This document shows, piece by piece, positions 16,089-23,181 of a stretch of 64,000 nt of DNA. The position numbers and the translations under genes were made by a program. Under the pieces are notes generated by a model that was not told the origin of the DNA, searched no databases, and saw only the letters and a program-made list of their open reading frames with translations. Every line of letters begins with the position of its first letter. Positions within the stretch are counted from its first letter, which is position 1. The stretch is from Kutzneria buriramensis (GTDB lineage: Bacteria > Actinomycetota > Actinomycetes > Mycobacteriales > Pseudonocardiaceae), in assembly GCF_003387475.1 (NCBI RefSeq), contig NZ_QUNO01000008.1:124001-188000 (forward strand), given 5' to 3'.

Positions 16089-16454
16089 CTACTGCAACGG
16101 TTTGTACCCTGCCGGTAGGCCCGTGAGTGCCTTGAATGGCACTGGCGCGGTTACGTCCCACACGGGCTCTTGCTTGGTGTTGACCAACGTGGTCGACACG
16201 CGCGCTAGGTGTACACCTTGGTTCGTGAGCCCCTCGTCCAGCAGCAACGCCGCCAGCTCGGTGCCTGCGTCGATCCCGTTGGCTCGGATGAACAGGGCGC
16301 AGCTTCCACCCCACCCCACCGCCGCAAGCGGGACCATCGTCTGTGAGTGCACCCTGCACGGTACGGGCGGATTGACCGGGCGCGTTGTGATCATGGTGTC
16401 GTTGACGTCTGTCAACCGGTCCTGACCTGCCCTTACTTGGTGCTCATCGAACAT
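16089..16454 (-). CDS. Hypothetical protein of the element
   Basis: A 121-residue protein starting MFDEHQVRAGQDRLTDVND. The frame stays open much further upstream but that part covers an inverted repeat and the opposite-strand gene, so the ATG at 16454 is preferred. The sequence has an Ala/Gly-rich hydrophobic middle (VPLAAVGWGGSCALFI) and no known domain. A near-SOS box, CGAACATGTGTGCG with one mismatch, overlaps its start codon. Confidence 0.55.
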   Translation of the reverse strand: MFDEHQVRAGQDRLTDVNDTMITTRPVNPPVPCRVHSQTMVPLAAVGWGGSCALFIRANGIDAGTELAALLLDEGLTNQGVHLARVSTTLVNTKQEPVWDVTAPVPFKALTGLPAGYKPLQ

Positions 16455-16563
16455 GTGTGCGAGTATTACCCCTTGTGTGACACCTCCGCCACCCCCGCTG
16501 GCGTCACACGTGGGTGAGGGTCGTCTCGGCAGCCTCCGAACCGTCTGGGACGACTCTGAGGGA

Positions 16564-16603
16564 GGCGGGTTCTGCGGCTGGGGAAGCGGCCGCAGAACCC
16601 GCC
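16564..16603. repeat. Perfect 15-base inverted repeat
   Basis: GGCGGGTTCTGCGGC and its exact complement GCCGCAGAACCCGCC are separated by 10 bases. The hairpin lies between two divergent genes (starts at 16454 and 16644) and is not followed by a T-run, so a leader hairpin or operator is as likely as a terminator. Confidence 0.6.
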
Positions 16604-16643
16604 TTCCGGTGGCGTGTCGGGTAAGGGTGCTGAACAGAGAGTG

Positions 16644-16868
16644 ATGACGATGGCCGGGAACCCCTGGGACACACGCCCCGTGTTGGAGTTGGACATCACG
16701 GCGGCCAAGGTGTTCGTGGAAGTGTCGACCCAATCGCCGAAGCAAGGTGGACGATGGTTGGTGTTCCCAGACGTGGTCTGGTGGGAACTTCCTGACGGTG
16801 GTGGGTACCGGAAGTCGGTCTACGCGCCAGACTCCTTCCCTGGCAAGGGCTTCACGTCGGCGGGATAG
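16644..16868 (+). CDS. Small hypothetical protein
   Basis: A 74-residue protein (MTMAGNPWDTRPVLELD...). Short beta-like segments with several Trp (GGRWLVFPDVVWWELPDGGGYRKSVYAP) suggest a small beta-barrel-type fold. The ATG at 16644 follows a weak GAGAG; the ATG at 16650 is an alternative. No family recognised. Confidence 0.5.
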   Translation: MTMAGNPWDTRPVLELDITAAKVFVEVSTQSPKQGGRWLVFPDVVWWELPDGGGYRKSVYAPDSFPGKGFTSAG

Positions 16869-17111
16869 TTGCAGCAGCACGACACCACCGCCACACACTT
16901 GCGGCCGCAGGGCTTCCGGCGTTTCATGCCGTTCAGCTGTGCTCTACAGTGCCGAAGGGCCCTCGCCCGGTGGCTGCTGTCGGCCGCACGATTGGTTGGT
17001 TCCTCACCGAAAGGGGGCGACACCAGGTGCCCACCCAGACGCTGCGGCGCTTGTGCACGCGGTTGCGTGGGGCTGCCGCGCAGAGCACGACTCCCTGGCC
17101 CCGCTGAGCAC

Positions 17112-17825
17112 GTGCACAGCGATCGGTATGCCGCGATTGCCGCCGCGATCGGCAGGCAGGCCGCCGCCGAGGGGGTGCCGGTTGGGATCAGACACATCTG
17201 CCGGGCCTGCGCCCAAGTGGTGGGCGTTGACGGGGTGAGCTTCTGCACTGCCGGGGATCTGGGCGCGGCCGAGCCGGTCTACGCGACCGGCGTCGGCGAA
17301 CGTGCGGTGGAACTGGAGGTCACCGTCGGCCGGGGGCCAGGTGTGCAGGCATTGGTCACGGGCGAGGAGGTGCTGGTCGGCGACCTGACCCGTCGCAGCT
17401 GTCGGGAGCGCTGGCCGGTGCTGGTATCGCAGCTGGCGCCGTTGGGTGTGCAGGCCGTGTTCGCCTTTCCGCTGGTCATGGGCGAGGTGACAGTCGGGGT
17501 GCTGGAGCTCTACCGCGTCCGTCCGCTGCCGCTGAGCGCCGACGAGGTCGCCGACGGGCGTGTGTTCGCCGACTACGCCTTGGCGGCGCTGTTGGGGGGT
17601 ACGGACGATGAATCATCTGGACATCACCTGGACGGCATGCTCGCGGGCTCGTTGGCTCAGCAGTGGGCCCGCGTTCACCAGGCTGTGGGTGTCGTGTCGA
17701 CGCAGTTGGGAACCGGGCTGACGCCGGCGTATCAGCGGTTGCGGGCGCACGCGTTCGTCACCGACCGTCCGCTCCGTGAGGTCGCCGATATGGTCCTGGA
17801 AGGTTGGCTCCGCTTCACACGGTAA
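17112..17825 (+). CDS. GAF and ANTAR domain protein
   Basis: A 237-residue regulator. The GAF domain (about 20-155) begins GVPVGIRHICRACAQVVGVDGVSF and contains the pattern AVFAFPLVMGEVTVGVLELY. The ANTAR domain at the C-terminus shows VHQAVGVVSTQLGTGLTPAYQRLRAHAF, the usual A.G.i....g...~A...Lr..A. signature for RNA binding and antitermination. The GTG at 17112 is the best start in frame; the 240 bases before it (16869-17111) hold no clear gene. GAF-ANTAR genes in actinomycetes often sit beside STAS genes, and a STAS remnant follows here. Confidence 0.8.
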   Translation: MHSDRYAAIAAAIGRQAAAEGVPVGIRHICRACAQVVGVDGVSFCTAGDLGAAEPVYATGVGERAVELEVTVGRGPGVQALVTGEEVLVGDLTRRSCRERWPVLVSQLAPLGVQAVFAFPLVMGEVTVGVLELYRVRPLPLSADEVADGRVFADYALAALLGGTDDESSGHHLDGMLAGSLAQQWARVHQAVGVVSTQLGTGLTPAYQRLRAHAFVTDRPLREVADMVLEGWLRFTR

Positions 17826-17849
17826 CCACGCTCGCTAGGGGCTGGCTCC

Positions 17850-17966
17850 TTGCCGCCGTGTGTCGACGGGCGGACGCTCGCCAGCCATCGGAAGGTGCTG
17901 CGGCCGATCGAGATCACGGGTCTGGACCAGCTTCTACCGCTGGCATGCCGTGTAGCTGACGATGAG
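17850..17966 (+). pseudogene. STAS-domain (anti-sigma antagonist) remnant
   Basis: The stretch SHRKVLRPIEITGLDQLLPL matches the end of actinobacterial STAS anti-sigma-factor antagonists ('vrrvLeltGLd.llpl'). Only this last piece remains, no start is present, and the frame then runs antisense through the next gene. It is directly downstream of the GAF-ANTAR gene. Confidence 0.45.
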
Positions 17967-18725
17967 GTATCCGATCTGTTGCTGGCGTTCCAGTTCGAGG
18001 CGGCCGACCCGAGGGCCGGGGGGCGGCGCATCCCGATCACCGAGTACTCCGGACCAGTCCAGTTCGCATCCGTCAGCCACAACATGTTCGCCGCCACTCG
18101 CAGACAGGGCACTCCCCGGGACAAAGGGTGAGTTGTACCGGTCGTGGTCAGTGACGCGCGTTGCTAGCTGGCCGACTGCCGTTGCGCAGTTCGGCGCACC
18201 GATCGAGTTTGCGAACTGCGCGGCGGCCGTGGGTGAGAACAGAGGGCAGCCCCGCAAAGGGGCGTTCTTGGCGATCGCGCCGACGAGGGCCAAAAGCACC
18301 TCGTTTGGCGTGTGGGGCAACGCATCGGCAGCCTCGAATCGTTGTTGCTGCTCGGCTTGCTGGCGCTGCTGCTCGGCGGTGTTGCGTTGTTGGATGTCGT
18401 AGCCCAAGCCGCCGGCTATGCCAGCGATGAGGCCGGCTGCACAGAGCGTGACCACGAACGCGCTCAGCCGCCGCGTTCGGAGCAGGTGGATTACGGCGAT
18501 CGCCACAGCGGCCGCGCCGAATGCTAGGGCGCATGCCCAGGGTCCGGCATCGTTGGCCAGCCATCCCGTCGCGACCACGCCCGCCGCATACGCATCCCAC
18601 CCGCGCAGTAACCGATCTATGCGCGCCAGCCGTGCCACTAGCCAGCCGCCGACGATGATTGCGGGCTGCCACCACGACCAGCCAGCGAAAGGCACCAACA
18701 ACGCCGCCACTACGATTAGCGCCAT
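17934..18725 (-). CDS. Membrane-anchored protein, related to the divergent neighbour
   Basis: A 263-residue protein with about four N-terminal helices (residues 1-115, including ALIVVAALLVPFAGWSWW and AFVVTLCAAGLIAGIAGGLGY), a Gln/Arg/Glu coiled linker (QRNTAEQQRQQAEQQQRFE) and an outer domain of about 120 residues starting LALVGAIAKNAPLRGCPLF. That domain resembles the outer domain of the divergent gene at 18885: (C)PLFSPTAAAQFANSIGAPNCATAV against PDLFTDQGRAQFAHDIGAGAATCDDAV, with matching cysteines. Alternative start at 18749. Function unknown; it is cargo near attR. Confidence 0.7.
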   Translation of the reverse strand: MALIVVAALLVPFAGWSWWQPAIIVGGWLVARLARIDRLLRGWDAYAAGVVATGWLANDAGPWACALAFGAAAVAIAVIHLLRTRRLSAFVVTLCAAGLIAGIAGGLGYDIQQRNTAEQQRQQAEQQQRFEAADALPHTPNEVLLALVGAIAKNAPLRGCPLFSPTAAAQFANSIGAPNCATAVGQLATRVTDHDRYNSPFVPGSALSASGGEHVVADGCELDWSGVLGDRDAPPPGPRVGRLELERQQQIGYLIVSYTACQR

Positions 18726-18884
18726 GGCGGAATCACGCCGGGATGGCACCTTTAGCCGACGGTGCGCTACCGGCTCAGCCGGGAGGTGGTCAGGTGTTGC
18801 CGTCCCTCCACTGTGCCCCGCGACCGCGATCGACGCTCGCTGATTTCGCAGGTAGACAAGCCCAGCGCTGTAACTGCGGCTACC

Positions 18885-19433
18885 GTGGACGGCGTGGAAC
18901 GAGTCCGTAGGGGGCGGGTGCTGCTACCGATCGGTATAGCTGTGATGGCGCTGGTCGGTGGTGGGTACTACTTCGCGGACACGGTCTTTGCCCCCGCAGA
19001 CAATGGGGACAACGGGGTTCCGCCTGGTGCTGGCGTGCCACTACGCGGGCCCGCAAATCCGGTCTACGCGGTCACGTCGGTATATGCGGCGATTGCTGCC
19101 GGAGATCCCGGCAAGGTGTGCCCCGACCTGTTCACAGACCAAGGGCGCGCACAGTTCGCCCATGACATAGGGGCCGGGGCTGCGACGTGTGACGACGCAG
19201 TGCGGGCAGCAGCCACGAAGGTCACGAACGGCGATGCTTACGCTGGTCTCAGCGTGCCGTTGAGCGCGGTGCACCTGGTCGGGGCGTCATCGGCCACCGT
19301 CTACTCTTGCGCGGTCGACGTCAGTGGAGGCCCGAAGTTGGGTGCCTTCGTGCTCGCCAACACCACCAACGGATGGATCATCGTTGGGCATCAACCCGAC
19401 CCGGATCCTTGTCCGCAACCCGTTGGGGGATAA
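18885..19433 (+). CDS. Single-helix membrane-anchored protein, paralogue of the divergent gene
   Basis: A 182-residue protein from GTG 18885 (GTG 18894 is an alternative): basic start, one membrane helix (LLPIGIAVMALVGGGYYF), then an outer domain with four cysteines. The domain begins AVTSVYAAIAAGDPGKVCPDLF and ends with GAFVLANTTNGWIIVGHQ, like the NTF2-like or low-molecular-weight outer domains of actinobacterial anchored proteins. It is the gene next to attR and shares its outer domain with the gene on the other strand. Confidence 0.7.
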   Translation: MDGVERVRRGRVLLPIGIAVMALVGGGYYFADTVFAPADNGDNGVPPGAGVPLRGPANPVYAVTSVYAAIAAGDPGKVCPDLFTDQGRAQFAHDIGAGAATCDDAVRAAATKVTNGDAYAGLSVPLSAVHLVGASSATVYSCAVDVSGGPKLGAFVLANTTNGWIIVGHQPDPDPCPQPVGG

Positions 19434-19497
19434 GCGAAACTGTGCGCGGCGCACGCCTGAACGCCGCAGATGCGCGGTGTGATTCTGGCCCCAAACG

Positions 19498-19545
19498 GGT
19501 GTGTGTCCTTGCGCGGACCACAACTGTTTCGCCCGCAATACGCAC
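19498..19545 (+). other. attR of the integrated element
   Basis: Right junction. GGTGTGTGTCCT (19498-19509) is the inverse of the 12-mer beside attL; 15 bases later comes the central TG (19525-19526), then host sequence TTTCGCCCGCAATACG coding for the C-extein. Both junctions share CCACAAYTG. The element side here reads Asp-His-Asn before the Cys codon, mimicking the intein end. Confidence 0.8.
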
Positions 19546-20379
19546 ACCTATCTGGATCTGGATTCCGGGCACGACTTCGACAGTCAGGTCGTGGTGAAGG
19601 TCAATGCCGCGGAAGTGTTGCGCGCCAAGCTCTCCTCGCCGCGCTGGACTCGTGAGCACGTCGCGATGGGCACCAACACCGACCCCTATCAGCGGGCCGA
19701 GGGCCGCTACCAGCTGATGCCCGGCATCATCCGGGCGCTGGCCGATTCCGGCACCCCGTTCTCCATTCTCACCAAGGGCACCACGATGTCCCGGGACATT
19801 CCGCTGCTGGTGGAGGCGAGCAAGCGGGTGCCGGTCGGGCTGGGGGTGTCGATCGCGTTGCTGGACAAGGAGGTCCACCACACCCTGGAGCCCGGCACGC
19901 CGAGCCCGCAGGCGCGGCTGGAACTGGTGCGGCGGGTCACCGACGCGGGCCTGCCGTGCGGTGTGTTCATCGCGCCGGTGCTGCCCGGGCTCACCGATTC
20001 GGCGCAGCAGCTGGACGACCTGCTCGGCGCGATCGCCGAGGCCGGCGCCACCGGCGTGACCGTGCTGGCCCTGCATCTGCGGCCGGGCGCCCGGGAGTGG
20101 TTTGCGCAGTGGCTGAAACGGGAACACCCGTCATTGATCCCTGGCTATCGCCAGCTCTACGGCAACAACAGCTACGCGGACCGCCGCTACCGGCGGCGGC
20201 TCGCGGAACTCGTGAAACCGTTGGTGCGCAAGCACGGTCTCGAGCCAAAGGTCGCGAGGGACGCCGCCACCGGCGTGCCCGGCGCGGAGGACGACGCGAC
20301 CTGGCCATCTGGTGCGCTGCCGGTCGACTCGGTGGCCCCTGTCCACCGAGTCGACCAGGAGCAGCTCACTCTGTTGTGA
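19525..20379 (+). pseudogene. Rv2578c-type radical SAM gene, 3' part
   Basis: This is the C-extein: CFARNTHTYLDLDSGHDFDSQVVVKVN... through the radical SAM barrel (GTNTDPYQRAEGRYQLM, ILTKGTTMSRDI, LGVSIALLD, GVFIAPVLPGLTD) to the stop at 20379, 284 residues. It starts with the third cysteine of the 4Fe-4S motif. The frame has an in-phase GTG at 19501 coding for a short element-derived leader, so an N-terminally shortened protein could be made, but it would lack two cluster cysteines. The 3' end holds a 13-base inverted repeat (20323-20355) inside the coding region. Confidence 0.9.
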
Positions 20380-21198
20380 CTACGGCTTGCGGGCGATGCC
20401 GCCGACGATGCAGTACTGCACCGGGTCCAGCGGCTTGAGCTCCGGGCCGTCCGGCCACCACCGCGCGCACTCCACGACGCCCGGCTGGACCATCTCCAGG
20501 CCCGGGAACAGGCCCTCGATCTGCGCCCGGGTGCGGAACACGCCGCTGCCCATCGGGCTGTGCACGAACACGTCCTCCATGCGGCGGGCGAGCTCGCTGT
20601 ACTCGTCGGTCTGCGGGTCGTAGAAGTGGCTGATGCCGACGTACGAACCCGACGGCAGGGCATCGATGTAGGTCTGCATGATGTCCTGCGGCGACCTAGC
20701 GCCGTCGTAGTGGTGGATCGTGCCCATGTGGAACAGGGCCAGCGGCTCGTTGAAGTCGATGTACTTGCGGACGACCTCGTCCTGGAGCACCTGCTCGGGC
20801 TCGAAGATGTCCGCCGCGCTGAAGTGCGTCTGGTCGTTCTCCTCCAGCAGCGCGCGGCCGTGCGCGATCACCACCGGGTCGTTGTCCACGTAGACGACCT
20901 TGGACTCCGGGTTGATGCGCTGCGCCACCTGGTGGGTGTTCTCGGCCGTGGGCAGGCCGGAGCCGCAGTCCAGGTACTGGGCGATGTTGGTCTGGCTGGC
21001 GATGAAGCGGGTCGCACGGATCAGGAACGCCCGGTTGTCGTAGGCCAGCAGCGCGGCCTCCGGGGCGACCGACTTGACCCGCCGGAACACCTCCCGGTCG
21101 ATCTCGTAGTTGTCCTTCCCGTTGAGAAACGCGTCGTAGACCCGGGCAATGCTGGCCTTGGTCGTGTCGATGTGCACGGGGGCTTTGGGAACAGGCAT
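20380..21198 (-). CDS. SAM-dependent methyltransferase (Methyltransf_19 / DUF574 type)
   Basis: A 272-residue cytosolic protein of the actinobacterial 'S-adenosyl methyltransferase' family: IDTTKASIARVYDAFLNGKDNYEIDRE start, AYDNRAFLIRATRFI, the SAM-binding YLDCGSGLPTAENTHQVAQ, VVYVDNDPVV, and HMGTIHHY.GARSPQDIM. The substrate is not known for the family. Its stop codon directly abuts that of the radical SAM 3' part, and it is divergent from an XRE/DUF5753 regulator, a frequent arrangement in actinomycetes. Confidence 0.9.
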   Translation of the reverse strand: MPVPKAPVHIDTTKASIARVYDAFLNGKDNYEIDREVFRRVKSVAPEAALLAYDNRAFLIRATRFIASQTNIAQYLDCGSGLPTAENTHQVAQRINPESKVVYVDNDPVVIAHGRALLEENDQTHFSAADIFEPEQVLQDEVVRKYIDFNEPLALFHMGTIHHYDGARSPQDIMQTYIDALPSGSYVGISHFYDPQTDEYSELARRMEDVFVHSPMGSGVFRTRAQIEGLFPGLEMVQPGVVECARWWPDGPELKPLDPVQYCIVGGIARKP

Positions 21199-21417
21199 CT
21201 CCGCCTCGCAGACCGTCAGGGTGGCTCCTCCGACCGAGCGAGTAAGCCTATTGGTGCGCGGGCACTGCGGTAAACGGCGGTGCGCTGTCGGCTCGTACCC
21301 TGGTCGGTGTACGTTGAGTAGTCGGGTTCGCCGGCAAAAGGCCCTGATGGAAGCACCTGGGGAGGGGCCGGAAAGCCGGGCGGATCCGGGTGCAGAGGGC
21401 GTATGGGAGGAGCCGTA

Positions 21418-22323
21418 ATGGCCGCGATTGACCCCACCAATTCATCCGAAAGTGGTAACGGCCGCTCGGTTGAACACGGTGCTGGGCCGACCGCACGGCG
21501 CATCGTGCTCGGTTCCCAGCTGCGACGGCTGCGGGAGGCGGCGGAGATCACCCGCGCCGACGCGGGCTACGCGATCCGCGGCTCCGAGTCCAAGATCAGC
21601 CGGCTCGAGCTGGGCCGCGTCAGCTTCAAGGAGCGCGACGTGGCCGACCTACTGTCGCTGTACGGGGTGGACGATCCCCGCGAGCGCGAGGTTTTCCTGG
21701 ACATGGTGAAGCGGTCCAACGAGCCCGGCTGGTGGCACCGCTACACCGACCTGATGCCCGACTGGTTCCAGGACTACGTCGGCCTGGAGGAGTCCGCGTC
21801 CCGCATCCAGACCTACGAGGCGCAGTTCGTGCCGGGCCTGTTGCAGACCGAGGACTACGCGCGGGCCATCGCCACCCGCGGCCGGCCCGAGGCGGCCAGC
21901 GACGTCGTCGAGCGGCGGGTGCGGCTGCGCATGAAGCGGCAGGAGCTGCTGACCAGGGCGAACTCGCCGCGGCTGTGGGCGGTGCTGGACGAGTCGGTGC
22001 TGCACCGGCCGATCGGCGGCAAGGAGGTGATGCGGGCCCAGCTCAAGCGGCTGATCGAGTACACCAAGCGGCCGAACATCACCATCCAGGTGGTTCCGTT
22101 CGATCTGAGCGGGTACGCGGCCGAGGGATCGTTCACAATGCTGCGCTTCGCCGAGCCCGAGCTGCCCAACCTGGTCTACATCGAACACCTGACCGGGGCG
22201 CTCTATCTGGACAAGCGCCAGGAGATCGAGCAGTACAGCCGGGTGGTGGACCGGCTGATGGTCGACGCCGAGACGCCCGAGCGCACGCGGCGGTCGCTCA
22301 ACGAGGTCATGGACGCCCTTTAG
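21418..22323 (+). CDS. XRE family regulator with DUF5753 domain
   Basis: A 301-residue regulator: helix-turn-helix at residues 27-85 (LGSQLRRLREAAEITRADAGYAI, SESKISRLELGRVSFKERDVADLLSLYGV) then the DUF5753 effector domain (RIQTYEAQFVPGLLQTEDYARAI..., LWAVLDESVLHRPIGG, YVEFIEHLTGALYL-like end). The ATG at 21418 follows GGGAGGAG, so the ATG at 21403 inside that run is rejected. Such genes usually pair with a DUF397 protein, which is found 137 bases downstream. Confidence 0.92.
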   Translation: MAAIDPTNSSESGNGRSVEHGAGPTARRIVLGSQLRRLREAAEITRADAGYAIRGSESKISRLELGRVSFKERDVADLLSLYGVDDPREREVFLDMVKRSNEPGWWHRYTDLMPDWFQDYVGLEESASRIQTYEAQFVPGLLQTEDYARAIATRGRPEAASDVVERRVRLRMKRQELLTRANSPRLWAVLDESVLHRPIGGKEVMRAQLKRLIEYTKRPNITIQVVPFDLSGYAAEGSFTMLRFAEPELPNLVYIEHLTGALYLDKRQEIEQYSRVVDRLMVDAETPERTRRSLNEVMDAL

Positions 22324-22368
22324 GCCCCGACCCGAAGATCACCCCACCGGCCCAACTTGCGACGTGTT

Positions 22369-22424
22369 CAGATGCACGTGCATGTGGCCGTGCTAATGTG
22401 ACCCAACGCTCAGATGCACGTGCA
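22369..22424. promoter_or_regulatory. Two 14-base palindrome-bearing direct repeats around a candidate -10
   Basis: CAGATGCACGTGCA occurs at 22369-22382 and again at 22411-22424, 42 bases apart or four helical turns, and each copy contains the palindrome TGCACGTGCA. A TAATGT element lies between them. The pair sits in the leader of the DUF397 gene and looks like a two-site operator for a dimeric regulator. Confidence 0.5.
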
Positions 22425-22459
22425 GCTGCAAGCTCGAATGCAGGTCTGGAGGTGGGAGC

Positions 22460-22633
22460 ATGGACACCGCGATCCGCGACGGCGTGTCCGCCGGACGCCT
22501 GGGGCCGGCGGTCGGGTTCACCCCGCCGGTCGCGACGTGCGCCCCCCGCTTCCCGGCCGGCCCGGCGCTGGTCCACACCCGAGCCGAGACCGCCGCGTTC
22601 GTGGCCGGCGCGAAGGATGGCGAGTATCGATGA
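22460..22633 (+). CDS. DUF397-like small protein
   Basis: A 57-residue protein (MDTAIRDGVSAGRLGPA...). The C-terminus, LVHTRAETAAFVAGAKDGEY, matches the end of DUF397 proteins ('L.f....W.aFl.g.kdGef'); the front is divergent from the family. GGAGGTGGGAG precedes the ATG. DUF397 proteins are the small partners of XRE/DUF5753 regulators such as the one just upstream. The next gene starts in an ATGA overlap. Confidence 0.6.
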   Translation: MDTAIRDGVSAGRLGPAVGFTPPVATCAPRFPAGPALVHTRAETAAFVAGAKDGEYR

Positions 22634-22968
22634 CTTCCTCGACCGAGGCACCCAGCTCCACCGACCGGCTGCTCAGCGAACTGGTCGACCGAGGATTCCG
22701 GTTCATGCACCCTCGCAACCCCGAGGGACACGTGGTCGCGGTGATCGGCGTGCGCGCCCACCACAACGTCATCGACGTGGTGTGGCTGCGTGGCGAGGAC
22801 GACGTGGTGGCCAGCCGGATGCCCGGCGAGGAGACCAACTACCTCACCCCGAGCCGCATCACCTGGCGCTCCGCCGGCACCGCCGCGGAGGTGCTGTCCG
22901 AGCTGGTCGGCCTGCCCGACGACCGCACCCCGGGCTCGCTGCTCGTCCACCACGCCGTGGCCAGTTGA
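22630..22968 (+). CDS. Hypothetical protein
   Basis: A 112-residue soluble protein with pattern RLLSELVDRGFRFMHPRNPEGHVVAVIGVRAHHNVIDVVWLRGEDDVVASRMPG..., an alpha/beta arrangement without known motif. It is coupled to the DUF397-like gene by a four-base overlap. Its last 26 or so codons and its stop are repeated twice, in decayed form, downstream. Confidence 0.7.
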   Translation: MTSSTEAPSSTDRLLSELVDRGFRFMHPRNPEGHVVAVIGVRAHHNVIDVVWLRGEDDVVASRMPGEETNYLTPSRITWRSAGTAAEVLSELVGLPDDRTPGSLLVHHAVAS

Positions 22969-23130
22969 GGACTTTCTGACGTCGGACCTGGTCGGCCGGT
23001 CCGATGACCGTGCCCCGGGCTCGCTGCTCGTCCGCCACGCCGTGGCCAGTTGAGGACTTTCTGACTGCGGACCTGGTCGGCCGGTCCGATGACCGCGCCC
23101 TGCTCGTCCGCCACGCCGTGGCCAGCTGAA
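22900..23130 (+). repeat. Tandem copies of a gene's 3' end, about 85-base period
   Basis: The end of the preceding gene (CTGGTCGGCC...GTGGCCAGTTGA, then GGACTTTCTGAC) is followed by two further copies. GTTGAGGACTTTCTGAC occurs at 22964 and 23049, exactly 85 bases apart; the third copy is shortened and ends at GCCAGCTGA near 23129. No start codon drives the extra copies, so this is a duplicated tail, not extra genes. Confidence 0.85.
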
Positions 23131-23181
23131 ACCTGGTGACGCCGCCCGGCCGCCGAGCTGGGCTCGAACTACCATCGCCGC

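Larger units (their letters stand above)
5677..19526. mobile_element. Integrated actinomycete conjugative element (serine-integrase type), about 13.85 kb
   Basis: The element splits the intein-bearing radical SAM gene. Left to right it holds a large serine integrase next to attL; a minus-strand operon of transfer genes ending in an FtsK/TraB translocase; an XRE-TPR regulator; an orphan Imm1 gene; a chain of small overlapping genes; a GAF-ANTAR gene; and two related membrane-anchored proteins next to attR. FtsK-like TraB with DUF2637 and WhiB genes is typical of AICEs that move double-stranded DNA. No Rep, prim-pol or relaxase was recognised. Boundaries come from the rejoined host gene frame and the attP symmetry. 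Confidence 0.88.

Noticed and set aside
20323-20355. 13-base inverted repeat near the end of the radical SAM gene as a terminator
   Set aside because: It lies inside the coding region before the stop and is not followed by a T-run.
22981-23130. Extra small genes in the tandem repeat
   Set aside because: The copies have stops but no starts or ribosome sites; they are duplicated tails.
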